Shown in pieces: positions 43,434 through 53,423 of a DNA stretch of 64,000 bases. The translations under genes and the position numbers were made by a program. Positions within the stretch are counted from its first letter, which is position 1, and every line of letters starts with the position of its first letter. Under the pieces are notes generated by a model. That model worked only from the letters and a program-made list of their open reading frames with translations. It searched no databases and had not been told where the DNA came from. The DNA is from UBA6926 sp045562535 (lineage in GTDB: Bacteria; Chloroflexota; Dehalococcoidia; UBA6926): NCBI GenBank assembly GCA_045562535.1, contig JBJKVP010000008.1:62001-126000 (forward strand), given 5' to 3'.

Positions 43434-45839
43434 ATGACGACACCACTAGATAAGGAAAATGATGGGGCTTTAAGCCATCTTAGGATACTAGAATACGGAG
43501 ATATTCCGGCCTCGTATGCAACCAGATGGCTTGGAGATTTAGGCGCTGACGTTATTAAGATTGAGAAACCCGGTGGTGACGGCGCGAGAATGCTTGGACC
43601 GTTTTCCGGAAATGTTCCTGATCCAGAGAAGAGCCTAACTTTTATAAATGCAAATCTAAATAAACGATCCATAGTTCTGGATCTAGAAAGTTCAGAAAAA
43701 GATAAAGAAACGTTTCTAAAATTAATAGCTAGCGCGGATGCTTTTGTTGAATCGACCCATCCAGGAACATTCGATGGTTGGGGCCTTTCACAAGAGGTTT
43801 TACTAAATGCAAACAGAAATCTTGTAACCACTTCGATAACCCCTTTTGGACAAACTGGTCCGTACTCAAAATACCGAGGTTCTCACGGGGTTGTTGAAGC
43901 ACTTGCAGGTTTCATGAGTGCCCACGGGGATGACAACATGCCACCGGTAGTTACTCCTAACCATATTACTTATCAAGTGGCAAGCGTCCATGGTGCTTAT
44001 CTAACACTTGCAGGAATCCGCCATAGTAAAAGATCTGGTAAAGGCCAACAAATAGACCAATCGATTCAAGAAAGTATTACCTATATGGGCTCTAGTGCAG
44101 TAGCAAGATATACGGATAGAAGTGAGATTGTGGAGCGAAATGGAGCGAAACCACAAGGAGGAGCTTCTAATATTTTTCGTTGCAAAGATGGGAAATATAT
44201 CTATATATCAATATACATACTTCCCCACTGGCACAAAATAACAAGGGAATGGATGGAAGATCCTGTACTATCAGGAGAAGAATGGGATGACGCTCAATAT
44301 AGAGGAGATAATGGCGACGTTATAAATGTACTTTTACAATCATTTATTGAACAATTTGATGCTGCAGATTTCGTCGCACAATGTCAAGAACGTGGGTTAC
44401 CGTGTTCGCCTGTGAATACTCCTGGAGAATTCATGAACAGCGAACAACTCAAATCGAGAAATTGGATACAAACTCTTCACCATCCAGTAATTGGTGAATA
44501 CCAAGCTCCTGGGTTCCTATTTAAGATGGACAAAACACCTATGCGAGCATGGAAGCATTCTCCAACTTTGGGCGAGCATCAAAAAGAAATACTTGCAGAA
44601 ATAGAAAACCTTGAAACAAAAAAAGAAACTCACCAGAATACTGAACTTGTATCTCCAGAAGCCCCTATGCTTAGTGGCATCCGTGTCGCTGATCTTACGC
44701 GTTTCTTTGCGGGTCCTATAGGCACCATGTTTTTGGGGTTTTATGGAGCCGAGGTCATAAAGCTAGAGAGTGAGCTATTAGTAGCAAACCGCGACCAAGT
44801 TTTATACCCCGATATGAATAGAAATAAGTTAAGTGCGACTTTCGATCTAAGGAATGACCAAGGAAAATCTTTGTTAGATGAACTTTTGAAAAAAAGTGAT
44901 GTTCTAATCGATAATTTCTCCCCTCGTGTTATAGACCGCTTGGGATTTGGTTGGGACCGAGTTCGAACGATTAACCCTGGGATAATACAAATTACAGCAC
45001 CTGGAATGGGCCTAGACGGGCCTTTAACGAACTGGGTAACATGGGGGAATCAGCTTGTTGCATACACCGGGCTAACTCATATGTGGGCCTTTGAAGAGTC
45101 ATCAATGGATGCTCATGGAAAACTGGTTGTACCAGATTATTTAGGCGCTTCTCTTGTCGCTTTATCCTCGATAGCAGCTATCGAATATCGTGACAGAACT
45201 GGGATTGGCCAATTCATCGAACTTGCCCAAGTTGAAGCGCAAGGAGCAATAATGGGGCCTTCCATATTGGATGCAACAGTTAACAAAAACGAATGGGATG
45301 CTTCAGGATATGGGGAAATATTAGGAGATCATTACGCTCCCTACGGTGCATACCCTTGTAAAGGGGATGATAATTGGATTGTTGTAGCTGTATCTGAAGA
45401 ATCAGAATGGGAAGGCTTAGTCAATGCTCTTGGAAATCCCACATGGATTAATGATGAAAAGTATTCCTCTTATGAAAAGCGCAAGGAAAACCAAAAAGAG
45501 TTGGATGCGCAAATAGGTGCGTGGAGTTCCGAATACACCCGGTATCAAGCTATGCGTATACTCCAGAATAACGGAGTACCAGCTGGTGCCGTGTTAAATG
45601 GAGAAGATCTTTACAGTAATATACATTTAAGAAAAAGAGGACACATTGTAGATATTCACGAACCTCCGTGGGGAGACCTATCACACCAAGGACTCCCGGC
45701 AATCCCAGGAATGTCAGAGGCTCACGCAGATGGCTTGCCACCTTGGATCGGAGACCACAACAATTATGTTTTTGGAGAAATACTAGGAATGACAGACAAA
45801 GATATAAATGAGGGTATCAACTCAGGCGCAATCAACTAA
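43434..45839 (+). CDS. Double-length CaiB/BaiF CoA-transferase, copy 1
   Basis: Family III CoA-transferase modules normally have about 400 residues and form interlocked dimers; here two sit in one 801-residue chain. The first module (LRILEYGDIPASYATRWLGD) keeps the catalytic aspartate near residue 208 in GKGQQIDQSIQE. The second module (IRVADLTRFFAGPIGTMFLG, from about residue 415) has glutamate at the equivalent place near 596 (GQFIELAQVEA), so half-sites may differ. Such enzymes move CoA between carboxylic acids such as carnitine, formate/oxalate, mesaconate or bile acids; the substrate is unknown. An eight-G run precedes the ATG. Confidence 0.9.
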   Translation: MTTPLDKENDGALSHLRILEYGDIPASYATRWLGDLGADVIKIEKPGGDGARMLGPFSGNVPDPEKSLTFINANLNKRSIVLDLESSEKDKETFLKLIASADAFVESTHPGTFDGWGLSQEVLLNANRNLVTTSITPFGQTGPYSKYRGSHGVVEALAGFMSAHGDDNMPPVVTPNHITYQVASVHGAYLTLAGIRHSKRSGKGQQIDQSIQESITYMGSSAVARYTDRSEIVERNGAKPQGGASNIFRCKDGKYIYISIYILPHWHKITREWMEDPVLSGEEWDDAQYRGDNGDVINVLLQSFIEQFDAADFVAQCQERGLPCSPVNTPGEFMNSEQLKSRNWIQTLHHPVIGEYQAPGFLFKMDKTPMRAWKHSPTLGEHQKEILAEIENLETKKETHQNTELVSPEAPMLSGIRVADLTRFFAGPIGTMFLGFYGAEVIKLESELLVANRDQVLYPDMNRNKLSATFDLRNDQGKSLLDELLKKSDVLIDNFSPRVIDRLGFGWDRVRTINPGIIQITAPGMGLDGPLTNWVTWGNQLVAYTGLTHMWAFEESSMDAHGKLVVPDYLGASLVALSSIAAIEYRDRTGIGQFIELAQVEAQGAIMGPSILDATVNKNEWDASGYGEILGDHYAPYGAYPCKGDDNWIVVAVSEESEWEGLVNALGNPTWINDEKYSSYEKRKENQKELDAQIGAWSSEYTRYQAMRILQNNGVPAGAVLNGEDLYSNIHLRKRGHIVDIHEPPWGDLSHQGLPAIPGMSEAHADGLPPWIGDHNNYVFGEILGMTDKDINEGINSGAIN

Positions 45840-45898
45840 ATAGTATTTGCTCTTTTTTTGCAAATTAAACCTACTCTTAGATAAGACGGAGGTGACAA

Positions 45899-48307
45899 AT
45901 GCCAGAAAATACAAATGAAAATGCTAGGGGGGCGCTGAGTCACTTACGCATCTTAGAATATGGTGGCATTCCTTCGTCCTATGCAACCCGATGGCTGGGC
46001 GATTTAGGCGCAGATATCATTAAAATTGAACCGCTTGAAGGCGATCCCAATAGATTACTGCCGCCTTTTGCCAATAATATAGAAGATTCTGAACGAAGCC
46101 TAAGTTTTATCAATGCAAATCTAAACAAGAGATCTGTTGTCCTCGATATAGTAGGCTCCCCTGAAGACAGGGAAACGTTTTTGCAGCTTATAGAAACTGC
46201 AGATGCTCTTATCGAATCAACCAATCCAGGATACCTAGAAGAACTAGGCTTAGACCAAGAAATCCTCTTAGGAAAAAATAAAAGGTTAGTTACAACATCC
46301 ATAACGCCATTTGGAGAAACTGGCCCTTACTCAAACTATAAAGGGTCCCAAGCGATTGTGGAGGCGCTATCCGGGTTTATGTCAGTTCACGGTGATGACC
46401 TAATGCCCCCTGTAGTAACTCCAAATCACATAACCTATCAATTAGCTGGAGTACACTCATCATATTTAACACTTGCAGGCATACGTCATGCTAGACGATC
46501 AGGACACGGCCAAAAAATCGATCAAGCGTTAACAGAAAGTATCTCCTACATGGCTATGAGCGCCATTGCGCGGTACTCGGGAAGAAATGAAGTGCTGAAG
46601 CGCCATGGGATAAAAGGGCAAGCAGGCGCTTCTAATATTTTTCGGTGTAAAGATGGGAAATATATATATATGTCAATATTCATTGTTCCTCATTGGCATA
46701 AAATCACAAAGGAATGGATGGAAGATCCACTACTATCAGGGATTGAGTGGGATGACCCGGACTACCGCGAAGAAAACGCAGATGTAATAAATATGGCGAT
46801 GAAAGATTTTGTAGGCCAATTCACATCGGAAGATTTTGTAGATCAATGTCAGAAAAGAGGCCTTCCTTGCGCCCCAGTGAATACGCCTGGCGATTTTATG
46901 CAAAGCGAGCATTTAATACAGAGAGAATGGGTACAAAAGATCGATCATCCCATTATAGGTGAATATGAGGCCCCGGGATTTCCATTTAAAATGGAAAAAA
47001 CCCCCATGAAAGTTTGGCGCTCTTCTCCAACACTAGGACAACATCAGGATGAAATCATAAATGAACTAAGTAAAAGACCCAGAAAAAATAGAAATGCAAT
47101 CCCTCAAGAAAAATTAGAACCCAAAGATAGTCCGATGTTAAAGGGTATCCGGGTAGCGGACCTTTCCAGATTTTTTGCGGGTCCGATAGGCACTATGTTT
47201 ATGGGGTTTTATGGTGCAGAGGTAATAAAGCTCGAATCTGAATTACTGGTCGCAACTAGAGAGGGTGTCCTATACCCTGATATGAATCGAAATAAGCTAA
47301 GCGCAACATTTGATTTGAGGAATAGTGATGGCAAATTACTATTAGAAGCTCTACTAAAAGAGAGTGATATTTTTATCGATAATTTTTCCCCTAGAGTGAT
47401 TGATCGGTTAGGTTTTGGGTGGGACAAAACAAAAACCATCAACCCTGGATTAATACAAATAACTGCGCCTGGTATGGGGCTAGATGGACCACTTACAGAC
47501 TGGGTCACTTGGGGAACTCAGCTACTAGCATACACAGGGATGATACATATGTGGGGGCACGAAGAATCACCTATGGAATCACACGGTAAAATAGTTATAC
47601 CAGATTATTTAGGTGCAGCAGTTGTTGCGTTATCCTCACTTGCCGCGATAGAGTATCGCGACTTAACCGGTGAAGGCCAGTTCATTGAATTAGCACAACT
47701 AGAAGCTCAAGGAGCACTGATGGGACCGTCTATCCTAGATAGCACAGTAAATAAAAAAGAATGGGATGCACAAGGATACAACGAAGTACTCGGTCAACAA
47801 TATTCGCCCTATGGCGCTTACCCTTGTCTTGGAGAAGATGAATGGATTGTCATAGCTGTAGAAACCGAAAAAGAGTGGCAAGGATTGAAAATTGCGTTGG
47901 GTGAACCAAAGTGGGTTAATGACAAAAAATTTAACTCTAGTAAAGATAGGAAAACTAATAGAAAAGAGCTAGATTCAAATATTGCTAATTGGTCTTCTTC
48001 TCACTACCCTCATCCATTGATGCACCTTCTTCAATCTTTAGGAGTGCCAGCAGGAGTTATGCTCAAAGGAGAACACCTTTTGAACAACCAACAAATGAGA
48101 TCCAGATCTCATGTAGTCGATAACAACCAAGCCCCATGGGGGAAGTTATCACATCAAGGATTACCTGGAATACCGTCAATGTCTGTATCTTGGGCTAATG
48201 GTAGAACGCCCTTAATGGGTGATGATAACGATTATGTATTCCAAAAAATACTAGGCCTATCAAACAAGGAAATAAAGAAATTCAAAAATTTAGGAGCAAT
48301 CAAATAA
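45899..48307 (+). CDS. Double-length CaiB/BaiF CoA-transferase, copy 2
   Basis: An 802-residue tandem paralog of the gene just before it; by my count about 68% identical over the first 210 residues. It has the same two-module layout with aspartate near 208 in GHGQKIDQALTE and glutamate near 597 in GQFIELAQLEA. Differences cluster in the segment near residues 45-65 and around 110-130, which line the active-site entrance in related enzymes, so the copies may use different acids. The ribosome site is GGAGG. It ends the plus-strand block, convergent with the DUF971 gene 20 bases away. Confidence 0.9.
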   Translation: MPENTNENARGALSHLRILEYGGIPSSYATRWLGDLGADIIKIEPLEGDPNRLLPPFANNIEDSERSLSFINANLNKRSVVLDIVGSPEDRETFLQLIETADALIESTNPGYLEELGLDQEILLGKNKRLVTTSITPFGETGPYSNYKGSQAIVEALSGFMSVHGDDLMPPVVTPNHITYQLAGVHSSYLTLAGIRHARRSGHGQKIDQALTESISYMAMSAIARYSGRNEVLKRHGIKGQAGASNIFRCKDGKYIYMSIFIVPHWHKITKEWMEDPLLSGIEWDDPDYREENADVINMAMKDFVGQFTSEDFVDQCQKRGLPCAPVNTPGDFMQSEHLIQREWVQKIDHPIIGEYEAPGFPFKMEKTPMKVWRSSPTLGQHQDEIINELSKRPRKNRNAIPQEKLEPKDSPMLKGIRVADLSRFFAGPIGTMFMGFYGAEVIKLESELLVATREGVLYPDMNRNKLSATFDLRNSDGKLLLEALLKESDIFIDNFSPRVIDRLGFGWDKTKTINPGLIQITAPGMGLDGPLTDWVTWGTQLLAYTGMIHMWGHEESPMESHGKIVIPDYLGAAVVALSSLAAIEYRDLTGEGQFIELAQLEAQGALMGPSILDSTVNKKEWDAQGYNEVLGQQYSPYGAYPCLGEDEWIVIAVETEKEWQGLKIALGEPKWVNDKKFNSSKDRKTNRKELDSNIANWSSSHYPHPLMHLLQSLGVPAGVMLKGEHLLNNQQMRSRSHVVDNNQAPWGKLSHQGLPGIPSMSVSWANGRTPLMGDDNDYVFQKILGLSNKEIKKFKNLGAIK

Positions 48308-48327
48308 TTAAACCCAGTGTTTAGTAA

Positions 48328-48651
48328 TTAGCCACCCATCACCGATTCTAATTCTCGAAGATATCTGAAAGGATAGATCCCTGTTTCGTGAGCATCAGAC
48401 CACAAAAATTGAACAGCATAACGCCCGATACTCATCCAATCTATTGCTATAACATCTTCGGGTACATCTTTTTCAAATACTACTCTTTGGTTCGTTCCTT
48501 CTAAAACGCAAATAGCACAGGGGCAATTACCCCGAAGGAATCGGTAGGGAAATGCGCTTCCTCTCCCATCTGACCAAACTACATGTATACCGTCAGGTTC
48601 AAGCCTGAGATGTTTAATTTGAGGAGGCGTTTGGTTTTCTGCTGAGCTCAC
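48328..48651 (-). CDS. DUF971 domain protein
   Basis: A 107-residue protein with the DUF971 (GBBH-like N-terminal) fold: IHVVWSDGRGSAFPYRFLRG, then CPCAIC and the end SDAHETGIYPFRYLREL. This domain also occurs fused to Mrp/ApbC iron-sulfur carrier proteins and at the start of gamma-butyrobetaine hydroxylase. The GTG start overlaps the ilvD stop codon (GTGA), so it is coupled to an iron-sulfur dehydratase. A role in iron-sulfur cluster handling for IlvD is an inference. Confidence 0.88.
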   Translation of the reverse strand: MSSAENQTPPQIKHLRLEPDGIHVVWSDGRGSAFPYRFLRGNCPCAICVLEGTNQRVVFEKDVPEDVIAIDWMSIGRYAVQFLWSDAHETGIYPFRYLRELESVMGG

Positions 48652-50336
48652 TGTGTTACAGCTCCTAACGAAGCTGACGAGACCAATTTAGCATATTTCG
48701 CTAGAGCTCCAGTTGAGTGCTTAGGATCAGGTGCTACCCAATTATCTAGTCGATTCTGTATTTGGTCTTCTGTAAGATCTACTTCAATTTTTCGATTATT
48801 TATATCTAGGGAAATGAGGTCTCCATCTTCGATAATTGCCAAAGTTCCTCCAACCATAGCTTCAGGTGCCACGTGGCCTACTGCTATTCCGTGAGTGCCT
48901 CCTGAAAACCGCCCATCCGTCAGTAAAGCTACCTTTTCTCCCAAACCTTGCCCCGTTATAGCTGCTGTAACACCAAGCATTTCCCTCATACCTGGGCCAC
49001 CTTTAGGACCTTCGTATCGAATTACAACGACATCGCCTGCCACAATCTCTTGATTTTGAACCGCTAAAAAAGCGTCCTCTTCGCGATCAAAAACTTTTGC
49101 TGGTCCAACATGTTTTTTCACAGAGGTTCCAGCAGTTTTAATAACTGCTCCTTCTTCAGCTAAGTTTCCCGACAAAATAACAATACCTCCAGTTTTTTCA
49201 ATCGGATCAGTAAGATTATGAATAATTTTCTTTGTTTGGCTCATATTGGTATCAATAAGTTCCAAATTTTCTGATATGGAGCTACCCGTTACAGTGGGCA
49301 GATTCCCATCAACGTAACCAGCTTCGATCAGTCTATCCAGCACAAAGCTTATACCGTTCAGTTTATCCAAATCAGCCATTACATACTCACCGCCTGGTTT
49401 CATATCTGCAATTAAAGGGGTACGGTCACTGATTGTCTGAAAATCTTCCATATCAAGTGGTATCCCGAGTTCATGTGCTATGGCAAGCAAATGCAGTACA
49501 ACATTAGTTGAACCACCCATAGTCATAGCAGTAGTAATGCCATTCTCTATGGATTCTCTTGTGATCAAATCACTAGGTTTAAGATCATCTTTCACTAGCT
49601 GAACAACAGCTTCACCGCTCTGAAAAGCTAGCTCTTCGCGCCTTGGATCAATGGCGGGTATCGAAGAATTACCGGGAAGCGATAGTCCCATCGATTCAAA
49701 GACTGAAGACATCGTATTTGCTGTAAACATACCACCACAAGAACCTTCACCCGGGCACGCACATTCCTCTAATTCTTGCACCAAAGTTAATGGTATAGTG
49801 CCTGCGGCATGGGCCCCCACAGCTTCGAAAACATCCACAATCGTGACATCTTTACCTTGATGCTGGCCGGGCATAATGGTTCCACCATACAGAAATACTG
49901 AGGGGATATTAGTTCTGGCCATAGCCATCACGGAACCCGGCAAAGATTTATCACATCCCGCTAACGTCACCATTCCATCCAATGCTTCAGCCATGGCAAC
50001 TAATTCAAAGGAATCAGCAATAACCTCTCTACTCACTAAGGATGCTTTCATACCTTCGTGACCCATCGAAATTGCATCAGATACAGCTATTGCAGTAAAT
50101 TCTATAGGAGTTCCACCAGCTGCCCTAATGCCGTCTTTTACATGCTTAGCAAGCCTACCTAAAGCCAGGTTACACGGAGTAACTTCATTAGCGGTTGAAG
50201 CTACGCCTATCAAGGGTTTCTTTAAATCCTCCGGAGTAAATCCCATTGCGTAAAACATCGACCTATGGGGAGCACGTTCAACCCCTTCGGTGACTTGCCA
50301 AGATCGAGGCTTATTCTTTAAATAATCTGATTCCAT
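48648..50336 (-). CDS. ilvD: Dihydroxy-acid dehydratase
   Basis: Iron-sulfur enzyme of branched-chain amino-acid synthesis, converting dihydroxy-isovalerate to 2-oxoisovalerate and the isoleucine analogue. From the ATG at 50336 the protein has 562 residues, the family norm; a longer open frame to 50396 adds 20 unrelated residues. Cluster and magnesium-binding motifs are GCDKSLPGSVMAMAR and EGSCGGMFTANTMSS, and the late GGRFSGGTHG-like DGRFSGGTHGIAVGHV is clear. No other ilv or leu gene is nearby. Confidence 0.95.
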   Translation of the reverse strand: MESDYLKNKPRSWQVTEGVERAPHRSMFYAMGFTPEDLKKPLIGVASTANEVTPCNLALGRLAKHVKDGIRAAGGTPIEFTAIAVSDAISMGHEGMKASLVSREVIADSFELVAMAEALDGMVTLAGCDKSLPGSVMAMARTNIPSVFLYGGTIMPGQHQGKDVTIVDVFEAVGAHAAGTIPLTLVQELEECACPGEGSCGGMFTANTMSSVFESMGLSLPGNSSIPAIDPRREELAFQSGEAVVQLVKDDLKPSDLITRESIENGITTAMTMGGSTNVVLHLLAIAHELGIPLDMEDFQTISDRTPLIADMKPGGEYVMADLDKLNGISFVLDRLIEAGYVDGNLPTVTGSSISENLELIDTNMSQTKKIIHNLTDPIEKTGGIVILSGNLAEEGAVIKTAGTSVKKHVGPAKVFDREEDAFLAVQNQEIVAGDVVVIRYEGPKGGPGMREMLGVTAAITGQGLGEKVALLTDGRFSGGTHGIAVGHVAPEAMVGGTLAIIEDGDLISLDINNRKIEVDLTEDQIQNRLDNWVAPDPKHSTGALAKYAKLVSSASLGAVTQ

Positions 50337-50432
50337 TGCTAGCAACCCTCCCAATTCGTATTCTAAAACGTTACCATTTTCATCGTAATCTAACAAATAA
50401 TCTTCAGAGTCAGTTCTTCTTTGTTGTTACTA

Positions 50433-50795
50433 TTAATCTATTTGCATTAATTGCACTGTATTACCGTCTAAATCTAAAAAGGTTGCGATCCAACCACCCC
50501 AGGACTCTTTTTCTGGAGACCGAATAAAAGGAATACCAAGTTCTGATAGGCGACTATAATCAGCAAAGATATCACTGGTAGAAAAATTGAGCATGATTCG
50601 AGAAGTGTCTTTGTTGGACCCTTTTACGTCTGGGTGGAGTCCTCCAATACTAAACCTGAACCCGGGATGCGGCTCAAATGCCGTGAAATCACCTTTCTCA
50701 CTAACAGGGACTAAACCTAACTTACCAGAATAAAAATCTGCCAGTTCCTTTGGCCTTTCAGACCAGACAATTACCCCAATAATGTCACTAGCCAT
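50433..50795 (-). CDS. Single-domain VOC (glyoxalase-like) protein
   Basis: A 120-residue protein with one vicinal-oxygen-chelate fold: IIGVIVWSERPKELADFYSG at the start and IATFLDLDGNTVQLMQID at the end. The final glutamine replaces the more usual glutamate ligand, and the first histidine is also not evident, so catalytic metal binding is doubtful. It could be an antibiotic-binding or lyase-type member. It lies five bases downstream of lepA on the same strand. Confidence 0.8.
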   Translation of the reverse strand: MASDIIGVIVWSERPKELADFYSGKLGLVPVSEKGDFTAFEPHPGFRFSIGGLHPDVKGSNKDTSRIMLNFSTSDIFADYSRLSELGIPFIRSPEKESWGGWIATFLDLDGNTVQLMQID

Positions 50796-50800
50796 TCTTA

Positions 50801-52645
50801 TTAATCCTCATCCAATTGAAGCAAGGATAAAAATGCTTCTTGGGGTACCTCTACTCGTCCAACTCTCCTCATCCGTTTTTTACCTTCTGCTTGTTTTTCT
50901 AGCAACTTCCGTTTTCTCGTAACATCTCCACCATAGCACTTTGCCAGAACATTCTTTCTTATAGCACGTACAGTTTCCCTTGAAATAATTTTCCCTCCTA
51001 TGGCTGCCTGAATCGGTATATCAAACATCTGCCTTGGTATAGTTTCTTTTAATCGAGATACCAAAGCTCTTCCCCGGTAATAAGAGTTGTCCTTATGACA
51101 TATGAGACTTAATGAATCCACTGGTTCCTCATTAACTAATATTTGTAACTTCACTAGATCAGATTCACGATTCTCTATGAATTCATAATCAAGCGAAGCA
51201 TAGCCTTGTGTTCTAGACTTTAGCTGGTTGAAGAAATCGATTAACATTTCTGATAGGGGCATCTCATATTGAAGCAATACTCTTGCCTGGCTCTCATCCA
51301 CACTTGATGATGTTTGAATATATTCCATTGTTTTGTACACACCACGGCGGTCTGACATCAATTCCATAACGGGCCCGACCATACCATTCGGAGTTATGAT
51401 TGACGCTCTGATCCAGGGTTCTTTGGCAGATTGAATTAGATTAGAACTCGGAAAATCCGCTGGATTATGAATAATATCAAAGCTCCCGTCTATTCTTTCA
51501 ATTTCATATCCCACACTAGGCGCAGTTACAATTATTTCGATATCATATTCTCTCTCAAGGCGTTCCCTAACAATATCCATGTGTAACAGGCCCAAAAACC
51601 CGCAACGGAAACCGAAACCCAATGCCGAACTATTTTCAGGTTCATACGATAAAGCAGCGTCGTTAAGCTGTAACTTCTCTAAAGCGTCTCTTAATTCATC
51701 ATATCTCGATCCCTCTGAGGGAAACAAACCAGCAAAGATCATGGATTTAAGTGGCCTATATCCTGGCAGAGGATCGGACGCACCATTCTCCATAAGTGTG
51801 ATAGTATCACCTACTCTACATTCCCTAACATCCTTTAATCCCGTAGCAATATATCCAACTTCCCCGCAAGACAACCCTTCATCTACAGGAAGCAACCATG
51901 GAGAGAAAACACCAATTTCCAAAGGTTGAATTAACTTACCATTAGACATGAGTTTCAAATCAACTGCATCAGGTATAGAACCATCAAAAACTCTAACGTA
52001 TGCGATAACTCCCTTATATTGATCATATTTTGAGTCAAACACCAAAGCCCTAAGTGGACTTCGCTCATTTTGATCGGGAGGACTAACTTTTTCAATTATT
52101 GACTCTAAAATATCGTCGATTCCCACTCCTTCCTTTGCAGAAGCTAGTAATATATCTTCTGGGGGTATCGCAAGGGTGTCCCCTAACTCTTCCGTTACCT
52201 CGGATGGCCTCGCACTCGGAAGATCAACCTTATTAATAACGGGCACTATATTTAATCCTAGTTGATTTGCAAGAAACGTATTCGCTAGTGTTTGTGCTTG
52301 AATTCCTTGTGAAGCATCAACAACCAAAATTGCTCCTTCACAAGCAGCCAAACTGCGAGAAACTTCATAACTAAAATCTACGTGGCCCGGAGTGTCAATC
52401 AGATTAAACTGATAAGTTAAACCATCTCTAGCTGTATACATCATCTTTACAGCTTGGGCCTTAATTGTTATTCCGCGCTCTCTTTCCAGTTCTAACTGAT
52501 CCAAAAGCTGATCCTGCATAGACCTTTGATCAACAGTACGGGTACTCTCCATCAAACGATCTGCAAGAGTAGATTTTCCATGATCAATATGCGCAATTAT
52601 AGAAAAATTTCTTATTAGATCGGTTCCATTACTATGCTTGTTCAT
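50801..52645 (-). CDS. lepA: Elongation factor 4 (LepA)
   Basis: Ribosome-dependent GTPase that back-translocates or aids assembly of ribosomes. The 614 residues include AHIDHGKSTLADRL (G1), LIDTPGHVDFSYEV (G3), NKVDLP (G4), and the LepA-specific C-terminal domain with CYGGDVTRKRKLLEKQAEG. I chose the ATG at 52645, which has AGGAAA about ten bases upstream, rather than the TTG at 52669. It is divergent from the amidotransferase. Confidence 0.97.
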   Translation of the reverse strand: MNKHSNGTDLIRNFSIIAHIDHGKSTLADRLMESTRTVDQRSMQDQLLDQLELERERGITIKAQAVKMMYTARDGLTYQFNLIDTPGHVDFSYEVSRSLAACEGAILVVDASQGIQAQTLANTFLANQLGLNIVPVINKVDLPSARPSEVTEELGDTLAIPPEDILLASAKEGVGIDDILESIIEKVSPPDQNERSPLRALVFDSKYDQYKGVIAYVRVFDGSIPDAVDLKLMSNGKLIQPLEIGVFSPWLLPVDEGLSCGEVGYIATGLKDVRECRVGDTITLMENGASDPLPGYRPLKSMIFAGLFPSEGSRYDELRDALEKLQLNDAALSYEPENSSALGFGFRCGFLGLLHMDIVRERLEREYDIEIIVTAPSVGYEIERIDGSFDIIHNPADFPSSNLIQSAKEPWIRASIITPNGMVGPVMELMSDRRGVYKTMEYIQTSSSVDESQARVLLQYEMPLSEMLIDFFNQLKSRTQGYASLDYEFIENRESDLVKLQILVNEEPVDSLSLICHKDNSYYRGRALVSRLKETIPRQMFDIPIQAAIGGKIISRETVRAIRKNVLAKCYGGDVTRKRKLLEKQAEGKKRMRRVGRVEVPQEAFLSLLQLDED

Positions 52646-52689
52646 TATATATTTGTTTCCTAAAATCAATTAAATATTCTGGAGGTTCT

Positions 52690-53403
52690 ATGGCGGAATC
52701 AAAAAAGGTACTCGTGATCCAGCATTCTGACAAAGAAACTCTTGGTATCATCGGCACTCAACTCACAGACTCCGGTATAGATTATTCTTACGTAAGACCA
52801 TTCTCTGGAGAAAAACTTCCAGCTGACTTAAACGTGCTATCAGGGTTAATTATACTTGGAGGCCCCCAAAGTGCATACCAGGAAAACGAATTTCCATATC
52901 TATCTGATGAAAAAACATTTTTGAAAAACGCTATAACTCAAAATCTCCCTGTACTTGGAATATGTCTAGGTAGTCAACTCATAGCAGAAATTTTAGGTTC
53001 TAAAATTATTCCAGGCCCTCAAATGCAAGTTAACTTTCAGCCAATATATTTTACTGACTGGTTCGTTAATAAACTGAAACCCTCGAGTGTCCCAAGCTAC
53101 CCAGTCCATGCTCTACATTGGCATAAAGACATATTTAATATGCCTCCGGAGGTCTCAATTTTAGCATCATCAGAGAATACACAAATAGAAGGGTTCGTTT
53201 GGAAAAATAATGTTTGGGGATTGCTTTTCCATTTAGAGCCAGAATTAACTCAAATCGAAGATATGGTGACTCATTTTGAAGAGGATTTATTAGAGGGGAA
53301 TACATCAAAACTAGAGGTGCTCAGATTAGCAGAGCAATACTTGAGTGAAACACACAAGGCTGGCAAAGCAATATTTTCTAATTGGATTAAATATATTAGT
53401 TAA
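52690..53403 (+). CDS. Class I glutamine amidotransferase-like protein
   Basis: The 237 residues form a single class I amidotransferase domain, like the stand-alone GMP-synthase-type or YfeJ proteins. The nucleophile cysteine is in LGICLGSQLIAE, and the histidine-glutamate pair in LLFHLEPELTQ replaces the usual FHPE. It is not fused to a synthetase, so the ammonia acceptor or substrate is unknown. Starts ATG at 52690 behind GGAGG. It stands between divergent lepA and convergent folK. Confidence 0.88.
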   Translation: MAESKKVLVIQHSDKETLGIIGTQLTDSGIDYSYVRPFSGEKLPADLNVLSGLIILGGPQSAYQENEFPYLSDEKTFLKNAITQNLPVLGICLGSQLIAEILGSKIIPGPQMQVNFQPIYFTDWFVNKLKPSSVPSYPVHALHWHKDIFNMPPEVSILASSENTQIEGFVWKNNVWGLLFHLEPELTQIEDMVTHFEEDLLEGNTSKLEVLRLAEQYLSETHKAGKAIFSNWIKYIS

Positions 53404-53423
53404 TAATTAACAAGCAAAATAAT

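Noticed and set aside
45845..45866. Hairpin between the CoA-transferase genes (ATTTGC, T run, GCAAAT)
   Set aside because: The T run is in the loop rather than after the stem, and the stem is AT-rich and short.
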